Assembly: GCA_016715325.1 (NCBI GenBank)
Contig: JADKAL010000004.1
Location: forward strand, 124,001 to 188,000
Length of the DNA: 64,000 nt
DNA from: Methylococcaceae bacterium
Lineage (GTDB): Bacteria > Pseudomonadota > Gammaproteobacteria > Methylococcales > Methylomonadaceae
Reading direction: 5' to 3'
In this document: positions 45,711 to 55,518 of the stretch, piece after piece
Layout: the number at the start of each line of letters is the position of its first letter
Position numbering within the stretch: the first letter of the stretch is position 1
Position numbers and translations under genes: made by a program
The notes under the pieces: model-generated
The model's database searches: none
What the model saw: only the letters and a program-made list of their open reading frames with translations
What the model was told of the DNA's origin: nothing

Positions 45711-46831
45711 GTGTAACGTCCTCAACAAACATTAAGATATGATACAATTGGTGTCCATGAGAACGCCAATGAAAATTACACTGATTGAAGAGGATCGAAC
45801 AGAACTGGAACGCTGGGTGAAGAGCCGGTCTGTTGGGGCTAAACAAAGACTACGGGCTAGAATGGTACTGATGACCGCCGAGGGCTTGTCAACAACGGTC
45901 ATTATGGCAACGTTGGGGTCAGCAACCCGACCTTGAACAAGTGGCGGAATCGCTATCTCGAAAGTGGTGTTGAAGGGCTCAAGAAAGGCAAGACCCGCCG
46001 TCGCGGATACCGCCGCTGCCGACTGACAAAGTCCAAGAAGTCCTGGCCTTGACATTGACCGGTAAACCGGCTGCCGCGACGCAGTGGAGTTGCCGGACGA
46101 TGGCGGAGCAGGTCGGCATTTCCCGGATGGCGGTGCACGGCATCTGGCGGGAGCACAAACTGAAGCCCCATCAAGTGAAGGGCTTTAAGGTTTCGAACGA
46201 CCCGCTGTTCGCCGAAAAGTTGCGCGATGTCGTGGGCCTTTACCTGGACCCACCGGAGAAGGCCATCGTGTTTTCCGTCGACGAGAAAAGCCAAATCCAG
46301 GCGCTAGATCGTAGCCAACCGGCCTGCCGATGAAGCCGGGAAAATGCGGGACGATGACGCACGATTATAAGCGACATGGCACCACAACTTTGTTTGCGGC
46401 ACTCGACGTGCAGACCGGAACGGTGATTGGGCAATGCCAGCCCAGGCACCGCCACGACGAGTTCCTCAAGTTCCTGAAGACAATTGACCGGCGAACCGAC
46501 AAAACCTTGGCATTGCATTTGATCGTCGACAACTATGCGACGCACAAACATGCCGAAGTAAAGGACTGGCTGGCCCAGCATCCCCGGTTCCACTTACACT
46601 TCACGCCAACCTCGGCCTCATGGCTCAACCTTAGTCGAGCGTTTCTTCCGGGACATTACCGAGGAACGTATCCGGCGTGGTGTTTTCCACAGTGTTGACG
46701 ACCTCAAAACAGCGATACAGGAGTATCTCGACCACCGCAATAGCAACCCAAAACCTTACCATTGGACAGCCAAACCAGAGACGATCTTGGCTAAAGTAGA
46801 CAAAGCTAAAGATATGTTGAGGACGTTACAC
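45711..46831 (+). mobile_element. IS630-family insertion sequence, about 1.1 kb
   Basis: Perfect 17-bp terminal inverted repeats start GTGTAACGTCCTCAACA (45711-45727, inverted at 46815-46831). TA dinucleotides flank both ends (45709-45710 and 46832-46833), the target duplication typical of IS630. The element sits between the response regulator and DUF4332 genes and interrupts no visible gene. Ends look intact while the transposase is broken. Confidence 0.9.
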
Positions 46832-46834
46832 TAG
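45739..46834 (+). pseudogene. IS630 transposase, multiply frameshifted
   Basis: Reading across frames gives a whole DDE transposase: LIEEDRTELERWVKSRSVGAKQRLRARM, an HTH ([24 protein letters not shown]), [16 protein letters not shown] (first Asp), [13 protein letters not shown] (second Asp) and [19 protein letters not shown] (Glu). Breaks occur near 45915 (one G short), 46003 (one base short), 46330 (one G short) and 46634 (one base extra). Its stop lies inside the right terminal repeat. The mixed signs suggest genuine decay, although some lesions may be sequence errors. Confidence 0.85.
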
Positions 46835-46907
46835 ACGACGGTCTTGTCTTTATTGGGTAGTAGGCTTGATAAAACCAAACTACCCAGACTCAAGATTGAG
46901 TTTTAAA

Positions 46908-47312
46908 TCAATGCTGAACGACTTTAGGGAGTGTTTTTGCTTCGTCGATCCAAGCGGTGACTTGTGACAGCGAAGGCGTGGTTTTAGCCAGCTTCTTTTC
47001 TTCGTTGGTCTTCGCTAACGCGGCTTGCAAATTTTCCGGATTTCTTTGCGCCAATTCAGGTACGGTATCCACACCTGCTGCTTCCAGTAATTCTGAAAAT
47101 TGGCCTGCCACCCCTTTAATTCGGAATAAATCGGCATGATTAACCCAGGTGAGGATTAATTTTTCGCTGATGCCGGTTTGAGATGCTATTTCATCCCGTC
47201 CTTTTGCCGTGGCGCCGACTTCGAGCAGTTTATCCGTCGATCCAATCCCTGCTGCTTTGAGTTTTTCAGCATATTGCGGTCCGATGCCTTCAATATCTTC
47301 GATTTGTGCCAT
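46908..47312 (-). CDS. DUF4332 (helix-hairpin-helix) protein
   Basis: 134 residues with two HhH-like units: IEDIEGIGPQYAEKLKAAGIGSTDKLLEVG and FRIKGVAGQFSELLEAAGVDTVPELA, as in DUF4332. GAGAACTCAATG gives a start with AAGGAGA just upstream on the minus strand. Relatives are small DNA- or polymerase-associated proteins of unknown role. Confidence 0.85.
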   Translation of the reverse strand: MAQIEDIEGIGPQYAEKLKAAGIGSTDKLLEVGATAKGRDEIASQTGISEKLILTWVNHADLFRIKGVAGQFSELLEAAGVDTVPELAQRNPENLQAALAKTNEEKKLAKTTPSLSQVTAWIDEAKTLPKVVQH

Positions 47313-47507
47313 TGAGTTCTCCTTAATTTGATAAGATGGTGGTTGGAAATAGTCCGAACAGTTTTTCTATCCGGCTAACCGCAATAGTAACATCAGTTTT
47401 AGTGCTAAGCCTCTAAAATATTTAGTTTAATTATTTCGAAATGAAACATATTACCTGTCACAAGGTCAGATAATCCTAAAATAATATTCACAAAAGACCA
47501 GCCATTT

Positions 47508-48791
47508 ATGTCAGAGCCAGCAGTTATCTTATTTTCGGAAGCAAAAAGCGTTATTCCCGGCGGTGTTAACTCGCCCGTCCGGTCGTTCAGCGGTGTCGGC
47601 GGCACCCCTGTTTTCATCGACTGCGCCCAAGGCGCCTATATCGTTGATACGCTGGGCAAACATTACATCGATTACGTTGGATCCTGGGGTCCCATGATAC
47701 TCGGACACGCCCACCCTGAAGTTATCACGGCAGTCAAAAATGCCGCCGAAAAAGGCTTGAGTTACGGCGCGCCCACTGAAATCGAAACCCTTCTCGCACA
47801 AAAGGTATGCGAATTAATTCCGTCGATCAACCTTGTCCGTATGGTCAGTTCGGGCACGGAAGCAACGATGAGCGCCATTCGTTTGGCGCGTGGCTATACC
47901 GGAAGGGATAAAATCGTAAAATTCGAAGGCTGCTATCACGGCCACTCCGACTCATTGCTGGTTAAAGCCGGTTCCGGCGCATTGACTCTTGGCGTACCGA
48001 GTTCGCCCGGTGTTTCTGCGGCAGTTGCGGAAAATACGATCACCCTGCCTTATAACGATAGCGAAGCTGTCCGTACGTTGTTCGGCGAAATCGGCGAACA
48101 AATCGCCTGCATTATCGTCGAACCCGTTGCCGGCAATATGAATTGCGTGCCGCCGGTTCCGGGTTTTCTCGAAACCCTGCGCGAAGTATGCGACCGCTAC
48201 CACAGTGTGCTGATTTTCGATGAAGTCATGACCGGCTTTCGGGTCGCCTTATCCGGCGCGCAAGGGCTTTATGGTATTAAACCCGACTTAACGACCTTGG
48301 GTAAAATATTAGGCGGCGGCATGCCCGTCGGCGCCTTCGGCGGCGACCGCAAAATCATGGAATACCTCGCACCCTTAGGCCCTGTCTATCAAGCCGGTAC
48401 GTTATCGGGCAATCCTGTAGCCATGGCTGCCGGTCTGAAAACATTAGAATTGATCGCGTCGCCGGGATTTCATGAAAAATTACGTGTAAAAACCGAAAAA
48501 CTAATGGCGGGATTAACAGACGCTGCAAAAAAATCAGGGATCGACTTTACCACCAATTCCGTAGGCGGGATGTTCGGTTTATTTTTTAGCACAGCAGAAA
48601 AAATCAGCTCTTTCTCTCAAGTCATGGAATGCGACCAGGCCTTATTCAAACGGTTTTTTCACATGATGCTGGAAGAAGGCGTTTATTTAGCGCCCTCTGC
48701 ATTTGAAGCAGGCTTCGTTTCCGCCGCGCACACGGATGAAATTCTAAATCAAACTGTGGCGATTGCCGAACAAGTCTTCGCCCAGCTTTAA
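47508..48791 (+). CDS. hemL: Glutamate-1-semialdehyde 2,1-aminomutase
   Basis: 427 residues, class III PLP aminotransferase fold. It has [70 protein letters not shown] and the PLP Lys in [19 protein letters not shown]. It makes 5-aminolevulinate in the C5 tetrapyrrole route, feeding heme and B12. rmuC follows 28 bp downstream. Confidence 0.97.
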   Translation: MSEPAVILFSEAKSVIPGGVNSPVRSFSGVGGTPVFIDCAQGAYIVDTLGKHYIDYVGSWGPMILGHAHPEVITAVKNAAEKGLSYGAPTEIETLLAQKVCELIPSINLVRMVSSGTEATMSAIRLARGYTGRDKIVKFEGCYHGHSDSLLVKAGSGALTLGVPSSPGVSAAVAENTITLPYNDSEAVRTLFGEIGEQIACIIVEPVAGNMNCVPPVPGFLETLREVCDRYHSVLIFDEVMTGFRVALSGAQGLYGIKPDLTTLGKILGGGMPVGAFGGDRKIMEYLAPLGPVYQAGTLSGNPVAMAAGLKTLELIASPGFHEKLRVKTEKLMAGLTDAAKKSGIDFTTNSVGGMFGLFFSTAEKISSFSQVMECDQALFKRFFHMMLEEGVYLAPSAFEAGFVSAAHTDEILNQTVAIAEQVFAQL

Positions 48792-48819
48792 AACCGTAGC
48801 ATTGGACGGATAACGACTG

Positions 48820-50154
48820 TTGACAACCGCCGAATTCATAAACAACTTACCCCCTGCAGTCATTGCACTCGCAGGGATGGTTTTCGGCGCTATTCTGATG
48901 CGACTTTTTACCTATCAGGATAAACAAACCCTTCAGCGACTGCGTATCGACAATGCCGTTGCTGAAGAAAAACTCAAACATCTGCACCAAGCGGAAACGG
49001 AAATAAAGCTTTATCAGCAGCAATTAACCGCCGCAAAAACTAAAAATGCCGAATTGCAAATCCGGATTATCGAGCAGGAAAGAAGCACCCAGGAAAAACT
49101 AACCCTTTTACAAAATGCCGAAGCACAACTAAAAACCCAATTTGAAAATCTGGCCGGCAAGATTTTCGAAGATCGCAGTAAACAATTCGCCGAACAAAAC
49201 AAAACCAGTCTCGATCATATCGTGACGCCGCTGCGCGAACAATTAGGCGAGTTCAAGCAACGCATCGAAACCGTCTACGATAACGAAAATAAGGACAGGA
49301 TTTCGCTTCGCGAGGAAATTATTTCATTGCGTCGAGATACTGCAAAAATGAATCAAGAGGCGCTTAACCTTACGCGAGCGCTAAAAGGCGACAAGAAAAC
49401 CCAAGGCAATTGGGGCGAAATGATTCTGGAAAAAGTGCTGGAACGCTCCGGCCTGCGTAAAGGTATTGAATACGACACGCAAGGCGCTTTCCGGGACGAG
49501 GATAACCGCCTGTTCAAACCCGATGTCATCGTGCATTTGCCCGATAATAAAGACGTCATTATCGATTCCAAAGTTTCGCTATTAGCGTATGAGCGTTATT
49601 GTTCCGCCGAGGAGGATCAAGAACGGATTATCGCCATTAAGCAACATACCGGTGCGGTCCGGGATCATATTAAAGGCCTGAGCGAAAAAGATTATTCCAG
49701 CTTGCACGGAGTAAAGTCGCTGGATTTCGTTTTGCTGTTCATACCCATCGAAGCCGCTTTCGTCGCCGCCTTTCAAGCCGACGAACGTTTATTTACCGAT
49801 GCGTTCGAACACAAAATTATCGTCGTCACCCCGACCACCTTATTAGCGACCCTGCGAACTATCGAAAACATTTGGCGTTACGAACGGCAGAATGAAAACG
49901 CTAGAGCTATCGCTGAAAAAGCGGGCGTCGTTTACGACAAGCTGCGCGGTTTTGTGGAAGAACTCGATAAACTCGGCAAGCAACTCAGCACTGTTAACAG
50001 CACCTACGACGGCGTAATGAACAAACTCACCCAAGGTCACGGCAATCTAATTAGACAGGCTAGCAGCTTTGTCGATTTAGGCGTTAAAGTTAAGAAAACA
50101 TTTCCTAAAGCCATCAGCGATCAGGCGGGCATCGAGAGTTCGGATGAGTGTTAG
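48820..50154 (+). CDS. rmuC: RmuC family DNA recombination protein
   Basis: 444 residues: an N-terminal membrane segment (AVIALAGMVFGAILM), a long coiled coil to about residue 190, and the nuclease-like RmuC domain (GNWGEMILEKVLERSGLRKGIEYDTQ, KPDVIVHLPDNKDVIIDSKVSL, SLDFVLLFIPIEAAFVAA). It limits inversions at short repeats. The start is a TTG at 48820; a later ATG at 48877 would cut the membrane segment. Confidence 0.92.
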   Translation: MTTAEFINNLPPAVIALAGMVFGAILMRLFTYQDKQTLQRLRIDNAVAEEKLKHLHQAETEIKLYQQQLTAAKTKNAELQIRIIEQERSTQEKLTLLQNAEAQLKTQFENLAGKIFEDRSKQFAEQNKTSLDHIVTPLREQLGEFKQRIETVYDNENKDRISLREEIISLRRDTAKMNQEALNLTRALKGDKKTQGNWGEMILEKVLERSGLRKGIEYDTQGAFRDEDNRLFKPDVIVHLPDNKDVIIDSKVSLLAYERYCSAEEDQERIIAIKQHTGAVRDHIKGLSEKDYSSLHGVKSLDFVLLFIPIEAAFVAAFQADERLFTDAFEHKIIVVTPTTLLATLRTIENIWRYERQNENARAIAEKAGVVYDKLRGFVEELDKLGKQLSTVNSTYDGVMNKLTQGHGNLIRQASSFVDLGVKVKKTFPKAISDQAGIESSDEC

Positions 50155-50338
50155 CAGATAATTTTGCGCCGAGGATCGGATAAACCTATTCTCTTCGGTC
50201 TCTGAGCATCTTTAAAATTCCACGTCGGCAATTGTCCATTAAAAACGCCGGGTTCTTGATAACCTTTCGGTTGCTGAAAAAGTAGACTTCAGCGACTTAA
50301 CGATTCAACAAGAACCCTGAAACCCAATAAGGTAATCT

Positions 50339-53300
50339 TTATACAATCAAGAAATCCGCTGCCGTTAATGCAGGAACCCCAACCAATGTCGCAATCTGAA
50401 GCGCAGCTCCGGCACCGTTACCGTCGGCATCGTACGACAACGCTCCCGTGGATGTGTTATAGACTAGAAAATCATTGTTATCTAGGGCAACAGCGCCCGC
50501 GCCTTTGACAAAATTAACTGCATTGACTGCAAATGCACCGGCTGATGGAGTAACGAATTTAGTGAAAATGGCGTTCTCCAAAACAATGGTGTCGTCGGCA
50601 ACGTTAAAACCCGTAATCGTATCCTTGTTAGCCGCTCCAAGTGCAGAATTAAACAGGAATCTGTCCAGACCTGCACCGCCATTTAAGCTGTCGTTACCTA
50701 AACCGCCGCTCAAAGTATCGTTACCCGCATTGCCGTTGAGCGTGTCGTTACCTGTTAAACCCACCAAGAGATTGTTACCGGTATTTCCATTCATAATGTT
50801 GTTTAAGGTATTTCCGATACCGTTGATGGCAGCCGACCCCGTTAAATTCATGTTATCGACAAAACTGCTTAACGTATAGGTCAGCGAAGCGTTGACCGTA
50901 TCGTTGCCTCCGCCATTCAATTCCTCGACGAAATCGCCGCTGTTATCGACTGTATAAATATCGTTACCCAAACCGCCGCTCATAACGTCGGCTCCTAAAC
51001 CGCCGTTTAACATATCATTGCCTGCGTTACCGATAAGGTCATCGTTACCGGCGCCGCCAGCGAGGGTATCGGCGTTTACGCCGCCTTCTAAATGATCATT
51101 GAACTTGGTGCCAGTGACATTGAATTTTTCAACGCTATCGTATTTTAGAACGGCAGTCCCTTGAGCACGTTCAAAAACAGCCGATACACCGGCAATTGTA
51201 CCTAAATGAACGCCTGCATCGTTATTCACACCATAGGCTGCATTACTATAATCCGCTTGCAACGTGTCGATACCGATGCCGCCTGAAACGTTGGCATCTA
51301 TATCGATCAGGATGTCGTTTCCAGCGCCGCCTTTCAGGGTATCGAAGCCGGTACCGCCAATTAAGGTATCGTTGTCTGTATAGAGGGCCTGATTGTAACT
51401 CACCGTCGCGTCACCATTCAGGAAGTCATTGCCTGACCCACCGTTCAGGGTGTCGTTGCCGGTGCCGCCGACAAGGAAGTCGTTACCGTCGTTGTTCTCA
51501 TATAACCTATTGAAATCAGAGAATTCTCCTCTGCTCCCCCCATAGAGACTATCGTTGCCGCCCTCCCCAAAGATAATGTCATCGCCATAAAAGCCGTAAA
51601 CGACATCGTTCCCGCCGGCAAGGTGTTCATGATCGAATTCAGATCCGATGAAATTACCGCTACTATCTTTAATTTCTTTAAAAACCCCGTTGTCCGCATA
51701 AATGGCATCATTTGCAAATGTAATTTTATTCGTCAGCGAGGTCAGTTGATCATCGCCGAGACCTCCCCTGACGGGGGTTTTCATGAATTTACCGATCTCT
51801 CCGTTAACAAACAAATTATCTACCATGGCCGCAAAATCTGAATTGCTCATAGCATTTCTTTCATAGATATTGGCAACATGGGCCACTTTAATTTCGTGAT
51901 TATCGTTACCCTTGATATAAATATCCACGCCGTTATCCAGATTGGCTTGAACGGTAAAATGTTGACCTAGAGTGATTTTAGGCAGCAGGATGGTATCCTT
52001 ACCGATGACGAAATCATTGATGTTGATGGTGTCCCTGAAGCCGCTGTCGGTGATTGTCCCCCAATTAGCATCGCTATAATTCGCCGCTGCGGCGTGAGCT
52101 TTACTCAATTGACCATTGATTGCCGAAACCAAGCCTGCCTGCTCTGAACCAATATCGAACCCGGTTTTGCCCAGCGACACCAAAAAACCGGCTAAAGGTC
52201 CAACGACAGGGATGGCGCCGACTCCCGCCGCCGCCGCATCGAATGCGACATCTATCCCGATTTGTTTCCAATCTGGATTGGAATATTCCGGCAAGGTGAT
52301 TGCATTGACAAATTCTGCCAACGTGGCGGTATTAAAACTAAACTTAGGCGTCACCTCTCCTGAAATATCGAGTACAAAGCGATCATTGCCTTCGCCGCCG
52401 GACAATTGCTTGATGGCTTTATCAATACCCGCTACGGCGAAGATTGTATCGTTGCCGACGCTGCCCTGAATAGTATCATTACCTTTACTGCCGGCAAGAA
52501 TATCGTCGCCACTGCCACCTACTAAGAAATCATCATTTTGCGTGCCGGTGATGTTGAATTTTTGAATTTCTTGATAATCGAGAATAACGTTTTTGGTGGA
52601 AAGTTCTCGTATGTTCTGTTGATCCTGAGCATTGAAATAAATACCGGATTTGTTGTAACTCAATAGGCTGTAGTCTGCGGTTAAGGTATTGATTCCGCCG
52701 CCGCCGGATACAAAACCTTCGGTGTCATTCAAAATATCGTCGCCGTCGCCGCCGAAAAGTTTGTCGGCGCCTTGACCGCCGATTAAGATGTCGTTGCCTG
52801 CATCCCCGCTGAGGTAATCGGATCCGTTGCCGCCGTTTATGACATCGTCACCGTCATTACCGAATAAAAAGTCGTTATTGCTCAGATTATAGGTCATGCC
52901 GATGGTGTCGGCTTGTTGTGTGCCTTTGATTTCAAAAGCCATCCCGCCGTCGAATGTCAACGAGCCACCCAATCCGTTACGAATAATGCCGCCCGTCGGT
53001 AAATTTTCAACAAGGATGCCGGTTCCGCTATAAGTAGAATAATCGGCGTGGATGGTCGTAGCATCGTTCGCGCGAACAATTTCGGCTTCATTGGCGTAAA
53101 TATGGTTAGTGCCGAGAAAGTCCTCAATTCGATCACTGGCGCCGCCGTAAAGCTTATCATTTCCAGACCCACCCTGTAGTTCATCCCTGCCTTCACCGCC
53201 GATCAACGTATCGTTTCCGTTTCCGCCGACCAGCAGATCGTCGCCGCCACGGCCCTCGATGTGGTCATCACCATCATCCCCAAATAATTGATCGTCGTCG

Positions 53301-53572
53301 TAAGGATTGGCGGCATACCCTGCATTTCGGTCGAAATCGCCGCCGACGATTACATCATTGCCTTTCGTTCCGGTAATTTCGAATAACTCGATACTGGAGA
53401 AATTCAGTATTTTCGAGCCGTCGGTGCGGTTTTTTACGTTTTGTTCATCGTTATGGTGAATATGGATACCGTTTGGAAACAGGCCGGTCAGTGCGCTGTA
53501 ATCCAGCTCCAAAGTATCTATTTGACCGTCGCTTCCCACTGCGCTTCCGGTTTCGTTGGTAAAAGTAGTCAT
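50339..53572 (-). CDS. Large RTX-type secreted protein
   Basis: 1077 residues with many GGxGxDxLx nonapeptides in blocks (GDDHIEGRGGDDLLVGGNGNDTL near the N-terminus; LAGGAGNDDLIGNAGNDML near the C-terminus) and a C-terminal uncleaved signal region (DADGNGAGAALQIATLVGV, ending ADFLIV). These are calcium-bound beta-rolls of type I secretion substrates. A repeat-free island around residues 425-500 contains a hydrophobic Ala/Gly/Pro helix (AAAAGVGAIPVVGPLAGFLV). No ABC/HlyD/TolC genes are adjacent. No protease or lipase motif seen; function (adhesin, S-layer or pore-former) unknown. Confidence 0.9.
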   Translation of the reverse strand: MTTFTNETGSAVGSDGQIDTLELDYSALTGLFPNGIHIHHNDEQNVKNRTDGSKILNFSSIELFEITGTKGNDVIVGGDFDRNAGYAANPYDDDQLFGDDGDDHIEGRGGDDLLVGGNGNDTLIGGEGRDELQGGSGNDKLYGGASDRIEDFLGTNHIYANEAEIVRANDATTIHADYSTYSGTGILVENLPTGGIIRNGLGGSLTFDGGMAFEIKGTQQADTIGMTYNLSNNDFLFGNDGDDVINGGNGSDYLSGDAGNDILIGGQGADKLFGGDGDDILNDTEGFVSGGGGINTLTADYSLLSYNKSGIYFNAQDQQNIRELSTKNVILDYQEIQKFNITGTQNDDFLVGGSGDDILAGSKGNDTIQGSVGNDTIFAVAGIDKAIKQLSGGEGNDRFVLDISGEVTPKFSFNTATLAEFVNAITLPEYSNPDWKQIGIDVAFDAAAAGVGAIPVVGPLAGFLVSLGKTGFDIGSEQAGLVSAINGQLSKAHAAAANYSDANWGTITDSGFRDTININDFVIGKDTILLPKITLGQHFTVQANLDNGVDIYIKGNDNHEIKVAHVANIYERNAMSNSDFAAMVDNLFVNGEIGKFMKTPVRGGLGDDQLTSLTNKITFANDAIYADNGVFKEIKDSSGNFIGSEFDHEHLAGGNDVVYGFYGDDIIFGEGGNDSLYGGSRGEFSDFNRLYENNDGNDFLVGGTGNDTLNGGSGNDFLNGDATVSYNQALYTDNDTLIGGTGFDTLKGGAGNDILIDIDANVSGGIGIDTLQADYSNAAYGVNNDAGVHLGTIAGVSAVFERAQGTAVLKYDSVEKFNVTGTKFNDHLEGGVNADTLAGGAGNDDLIGNAGNDMLNGGLGADVMSGGLGNDIYTVDNSGDFVEELNGGGNDTVNASLTYTLSSFVDNMNLTGSAAINGIGNTLNNIMNGNTGNNLLVGLTGNDTLNGNAGNDTLSGGLGNDSLNGGAGLDRFLFNSALGAANKDTITGFNVADDTIVLENAIFTKFVTPSAGAFAVNAVNFVKGAGAVALDNNDFLVYNTSTGALSYDADGNGAGAALQIATLVGVPALTAADFLIV

Positions 53573-53772
53573 GTCTATCTCCTGGTAATTTACTTATTGA
53601 TTAACCCTTTTTTCTGGGCTTTCTTTGCCAAGCGAGTTATGCGTCGGCAATTCTAATAAAGCAAAATAAAGGCCAGGACCATGACGACACGAACATGCAA
53701 ATACAAGATGATGTTTTTTATAAAATTTTTATACTTTAATATGAAAAATTAAAAATTTAAATACACATCTAT

Positions 53773-53809
53773 AACACGGTATTTCGTAAATATTACGAAA
53801 TACCGTGTT
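53773..53809. repeat. 17-bp perfect palindrome ACGAAATACCGTG type, copy A
   Basis: AACACGGTATTTCGTAA (53773-53789), ATA, TTACGAAATACCGTGTT (53793-53809). It could be a very stable hairpin or a symmetric binding site. It is about 200 bp upstream of the RTX gene start. Confidence 0.75.
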
Positions 53810-54124
53810 TTGATGAATCGGCTAAACACTCGTTTATGAATATTGCAGATGCGCTCAAAAGGAATTGAGAGGAAACAGCAAGCCATATTTTTCAACATTA
53901 TTCTGTCGATTTTTAAAACAAGACTTACCCTTGACCTGACCGAGTTCTTAGCCATGCCCATGATAAACATCTTATCTTATTGTTATTAATTATTTTTTAA
54001 ACCCATACAGTCTTATCCAGACAGGCCTTTTACTTAGCGATACCGAAAGCACTTCTCGATGCTTTTAAAAGGCTATTAACTTAACGGAATCGCTCCGAGT
54101 AATACGGGACTTTTTTCATTCAAC

Positions 54125-54159
54125 TTACGAAATGCCGTAATTAACACGATATTTCGTAA
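54125..54159. repeat. Related palindrome with halves swapped, copy B
   Basis: TTACGAAATGCCGT (54125-54138), a 5-base spacer, ACACGATATTTCGTAA (54144-54159). The halves are those of copy A in reverse order, so the 53793-54159 interval is bounded by inverted copies of the same 16-17 bp motif. Confidence 0.65.
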
Positions 54160-54351
54160 TTATCTTAGCCGATTAATTGCCTTCCGCACTTAGCCGCACC
54201 TACGATTAAAACTATATTTACATATTTTTCAAAAACATAATCTCATTTTTATATGGCTTATTTTAAGTTGGTATGGCTGTTGATTGATCTTTAGCACGTA
54301 GCGTAATAACAGCTGCGAACTCAATCTACTATTAACCACGAGGTCCATATC

Positions 54352-55074
54352 ATGAAACATTATTTCGGAATTCCATCGACTCCTAATTACTTTCATCCAT
54401 TCAATTTTTTTGGACAAGCTAACGCTCGAACTGACTTTGTAAAGTCTATTGTTTTGATAATCTGCACTCTGTTATCGACGCCGACGTGGGCTTTTACAAC
54501 GGAGCAAAGAGTCAGGCTACTAGAAGAGTATGTGGTGGGATTAAAAGATCGGATAAACGCGCTGGAAACCGTCAATACCAAACTTGCCTTGCAAACAACT
54601 GATCTAAATAACCAATTAGGCACACTGTTGAAAAGTAATACAACGCTGACTGCGACTGTCGATACCTTGAAAACAAACGTTAGCAACCTCACGCTTGTGA
54701 ACACAGTTCTCAATAGCCGGATTGTTAGCTTGGAAACCGAACATTCGTCTGTAAAAAATCAGGTAGCTCTTTTACAAAGCGAATTACATGCAATTAAAAA
54801 CAATTCCGCCCTAGCACTCCACCGTAAATTGAATTCGATATACGGGGACAATGACTCCGACGAAACAAATTGCCGAATCGACTACGGTTTTGGTAAAACC
54901 GAAAGTAGTGGCACCTGGAATGGTTCTTTTTATGACGGTTATCAAAACGCAGTCACCAGTCAATATCGCAACTACACCAAATACGGAGGGGCAATTTTCA
55001 ACTTTGCGAAAACGATTGATATACCGTTTGCAACTGACAGTGGAATCGCATTTAAATTTTACCGCGGTATCTAA
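54352..55074 (+). CDS. Exported coiled-coil protein, unknown, possibly truncated
   Basis: 240 residues. After an N-terminal lead a hydrophobic segment ending LLSTPTWAF acts as signal. About residues 50-155 form a heptad coiled coil (LEEYVVGLKDRINALETVNTKL, LNNQLGTLLKSNTTLTATVDTLKTNV). The last ~80 residues (Gly/Tyr/Asn-rich, GTWNGSFYDGYQNA) match nothing I know, and an overlapping frame from 54851 is also open, so the 3' end may be frameshifted. Possibly a trimeric surface fibre. Confidence 0.55.
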   Translation: MKHYFGIPSTPNYFHPFNFFGQANARTDFVKSIVLIICTLLSTPTWAFTTEQRVRLLEEYVVGLKDRINALETVNTKLALQTTDLNNQLGTLLKSNTTLTATVDTLKTNVSNLTLVNTVLNSRIVSLETEHSSVKNQVALLQSELHAIKNNSALALHRKLNSIYGDNDSDETNCRIDYGFGKTESSGTWNGSFYDGYQNAVTSQYRNYTKYGGAIFNFAKTIDIPFATDSGIAFKFYRGI

Positions 55075-55261
55075 AGTCGTTTTTTAGTAGACGGGATCGA
55101 TAACGCGAAGAAAACATGCCTATTTAAAAAAGCGTTCAACCCGAGATATGCCGATAGACACTACATCTAACTGCGGAAGTACATGTGACGACAGAACTGC
55201 CCTACACAGGTCGACTATCGGTTGTTGTTAACTCAAATCACTTGAAGATTTCGACATTCAA

Positions 55262-55282
55262 ACTCCCAGTAAAACTGGGAGT
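55262..55282 (+). terminator. Rho-independent terminator
   Basis: ACTCCCAGT (55262-55270), AAA, ACTGGGAGT (55274-55282), then CATTCGTTTTTC. The 9-bp stem with a triloop is 190 bp after the coiled-coil gene, which leaves room for a 3' untranslated RNA. Confidence 0.7.
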
Positions 55283-55428
55283 CATTCGTTTTTCAGGTTG
55301 TTTGAGAATTAAAGTCTAATTACACCTTAGCCGTAATTTCCAACGCTATGCAAACCTGTATTGACGAAGAAATCAAAATAAATATTTATCCATCTCTACC
55401 ACTAGCTTGTTGGAAGTTATATATATTT

Positions 55429-55449
55429 TTGTAGTAACTTTTACTACAA
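55429..55449. promoter_or_regulatory. Dyad TTGTAGTAA / TTACTACAA upstream of the sensory cassette
   Basis: Perfect 9-bp inverted repeat with a CTT spacer, 70 bp before the barrel-protein gene and embedded in AT-rich DNA. It has the size and position of an operator for a dimeric regulator. No regulator is assigned. Confidence 0.45.
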
Positions 55450-55518
55450 TAGAACCCATAACTTCACAGTGCTAGAATTTTTCTATCAACTTACCCTTAT
55501 AACAATCAAGGAGTTTGA

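Larger units (their letters stand above)
53573..54351. other. 779-bp gene-free, palindrome-rich stretch
   Basis: No credible coding frame. It contains the two related palindromes at 53773-53809 and 54125-54159 and AT-rich DNA that probably holds the RTX promoter (left end) and the promoter of the exported coiled-coil gene (right end). Confidence 0.6.
55075..55518. other. 444-bp gene-free stretch
   Basis: It holds the terminator at 55262-55282 and the dyad at 55429-55449. AAGGAG lies just before the TTG/ATG starts of the next gene. No coding frame was recognised. Confidence 0.55.

Noticed and set aside
50475..50879. 134-residue plus-strand frame opposite the RTX gene
   Set aside because: Repetitive Pro/Leu/Ser pattern is the antisense of the GGxGxD repeats.
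50700..53400. CRISPR-like array suggested by regular repeats
   Set aside because: Repeats are 27-base codon repeats of RTX nonapeptides in frame, without spacers.
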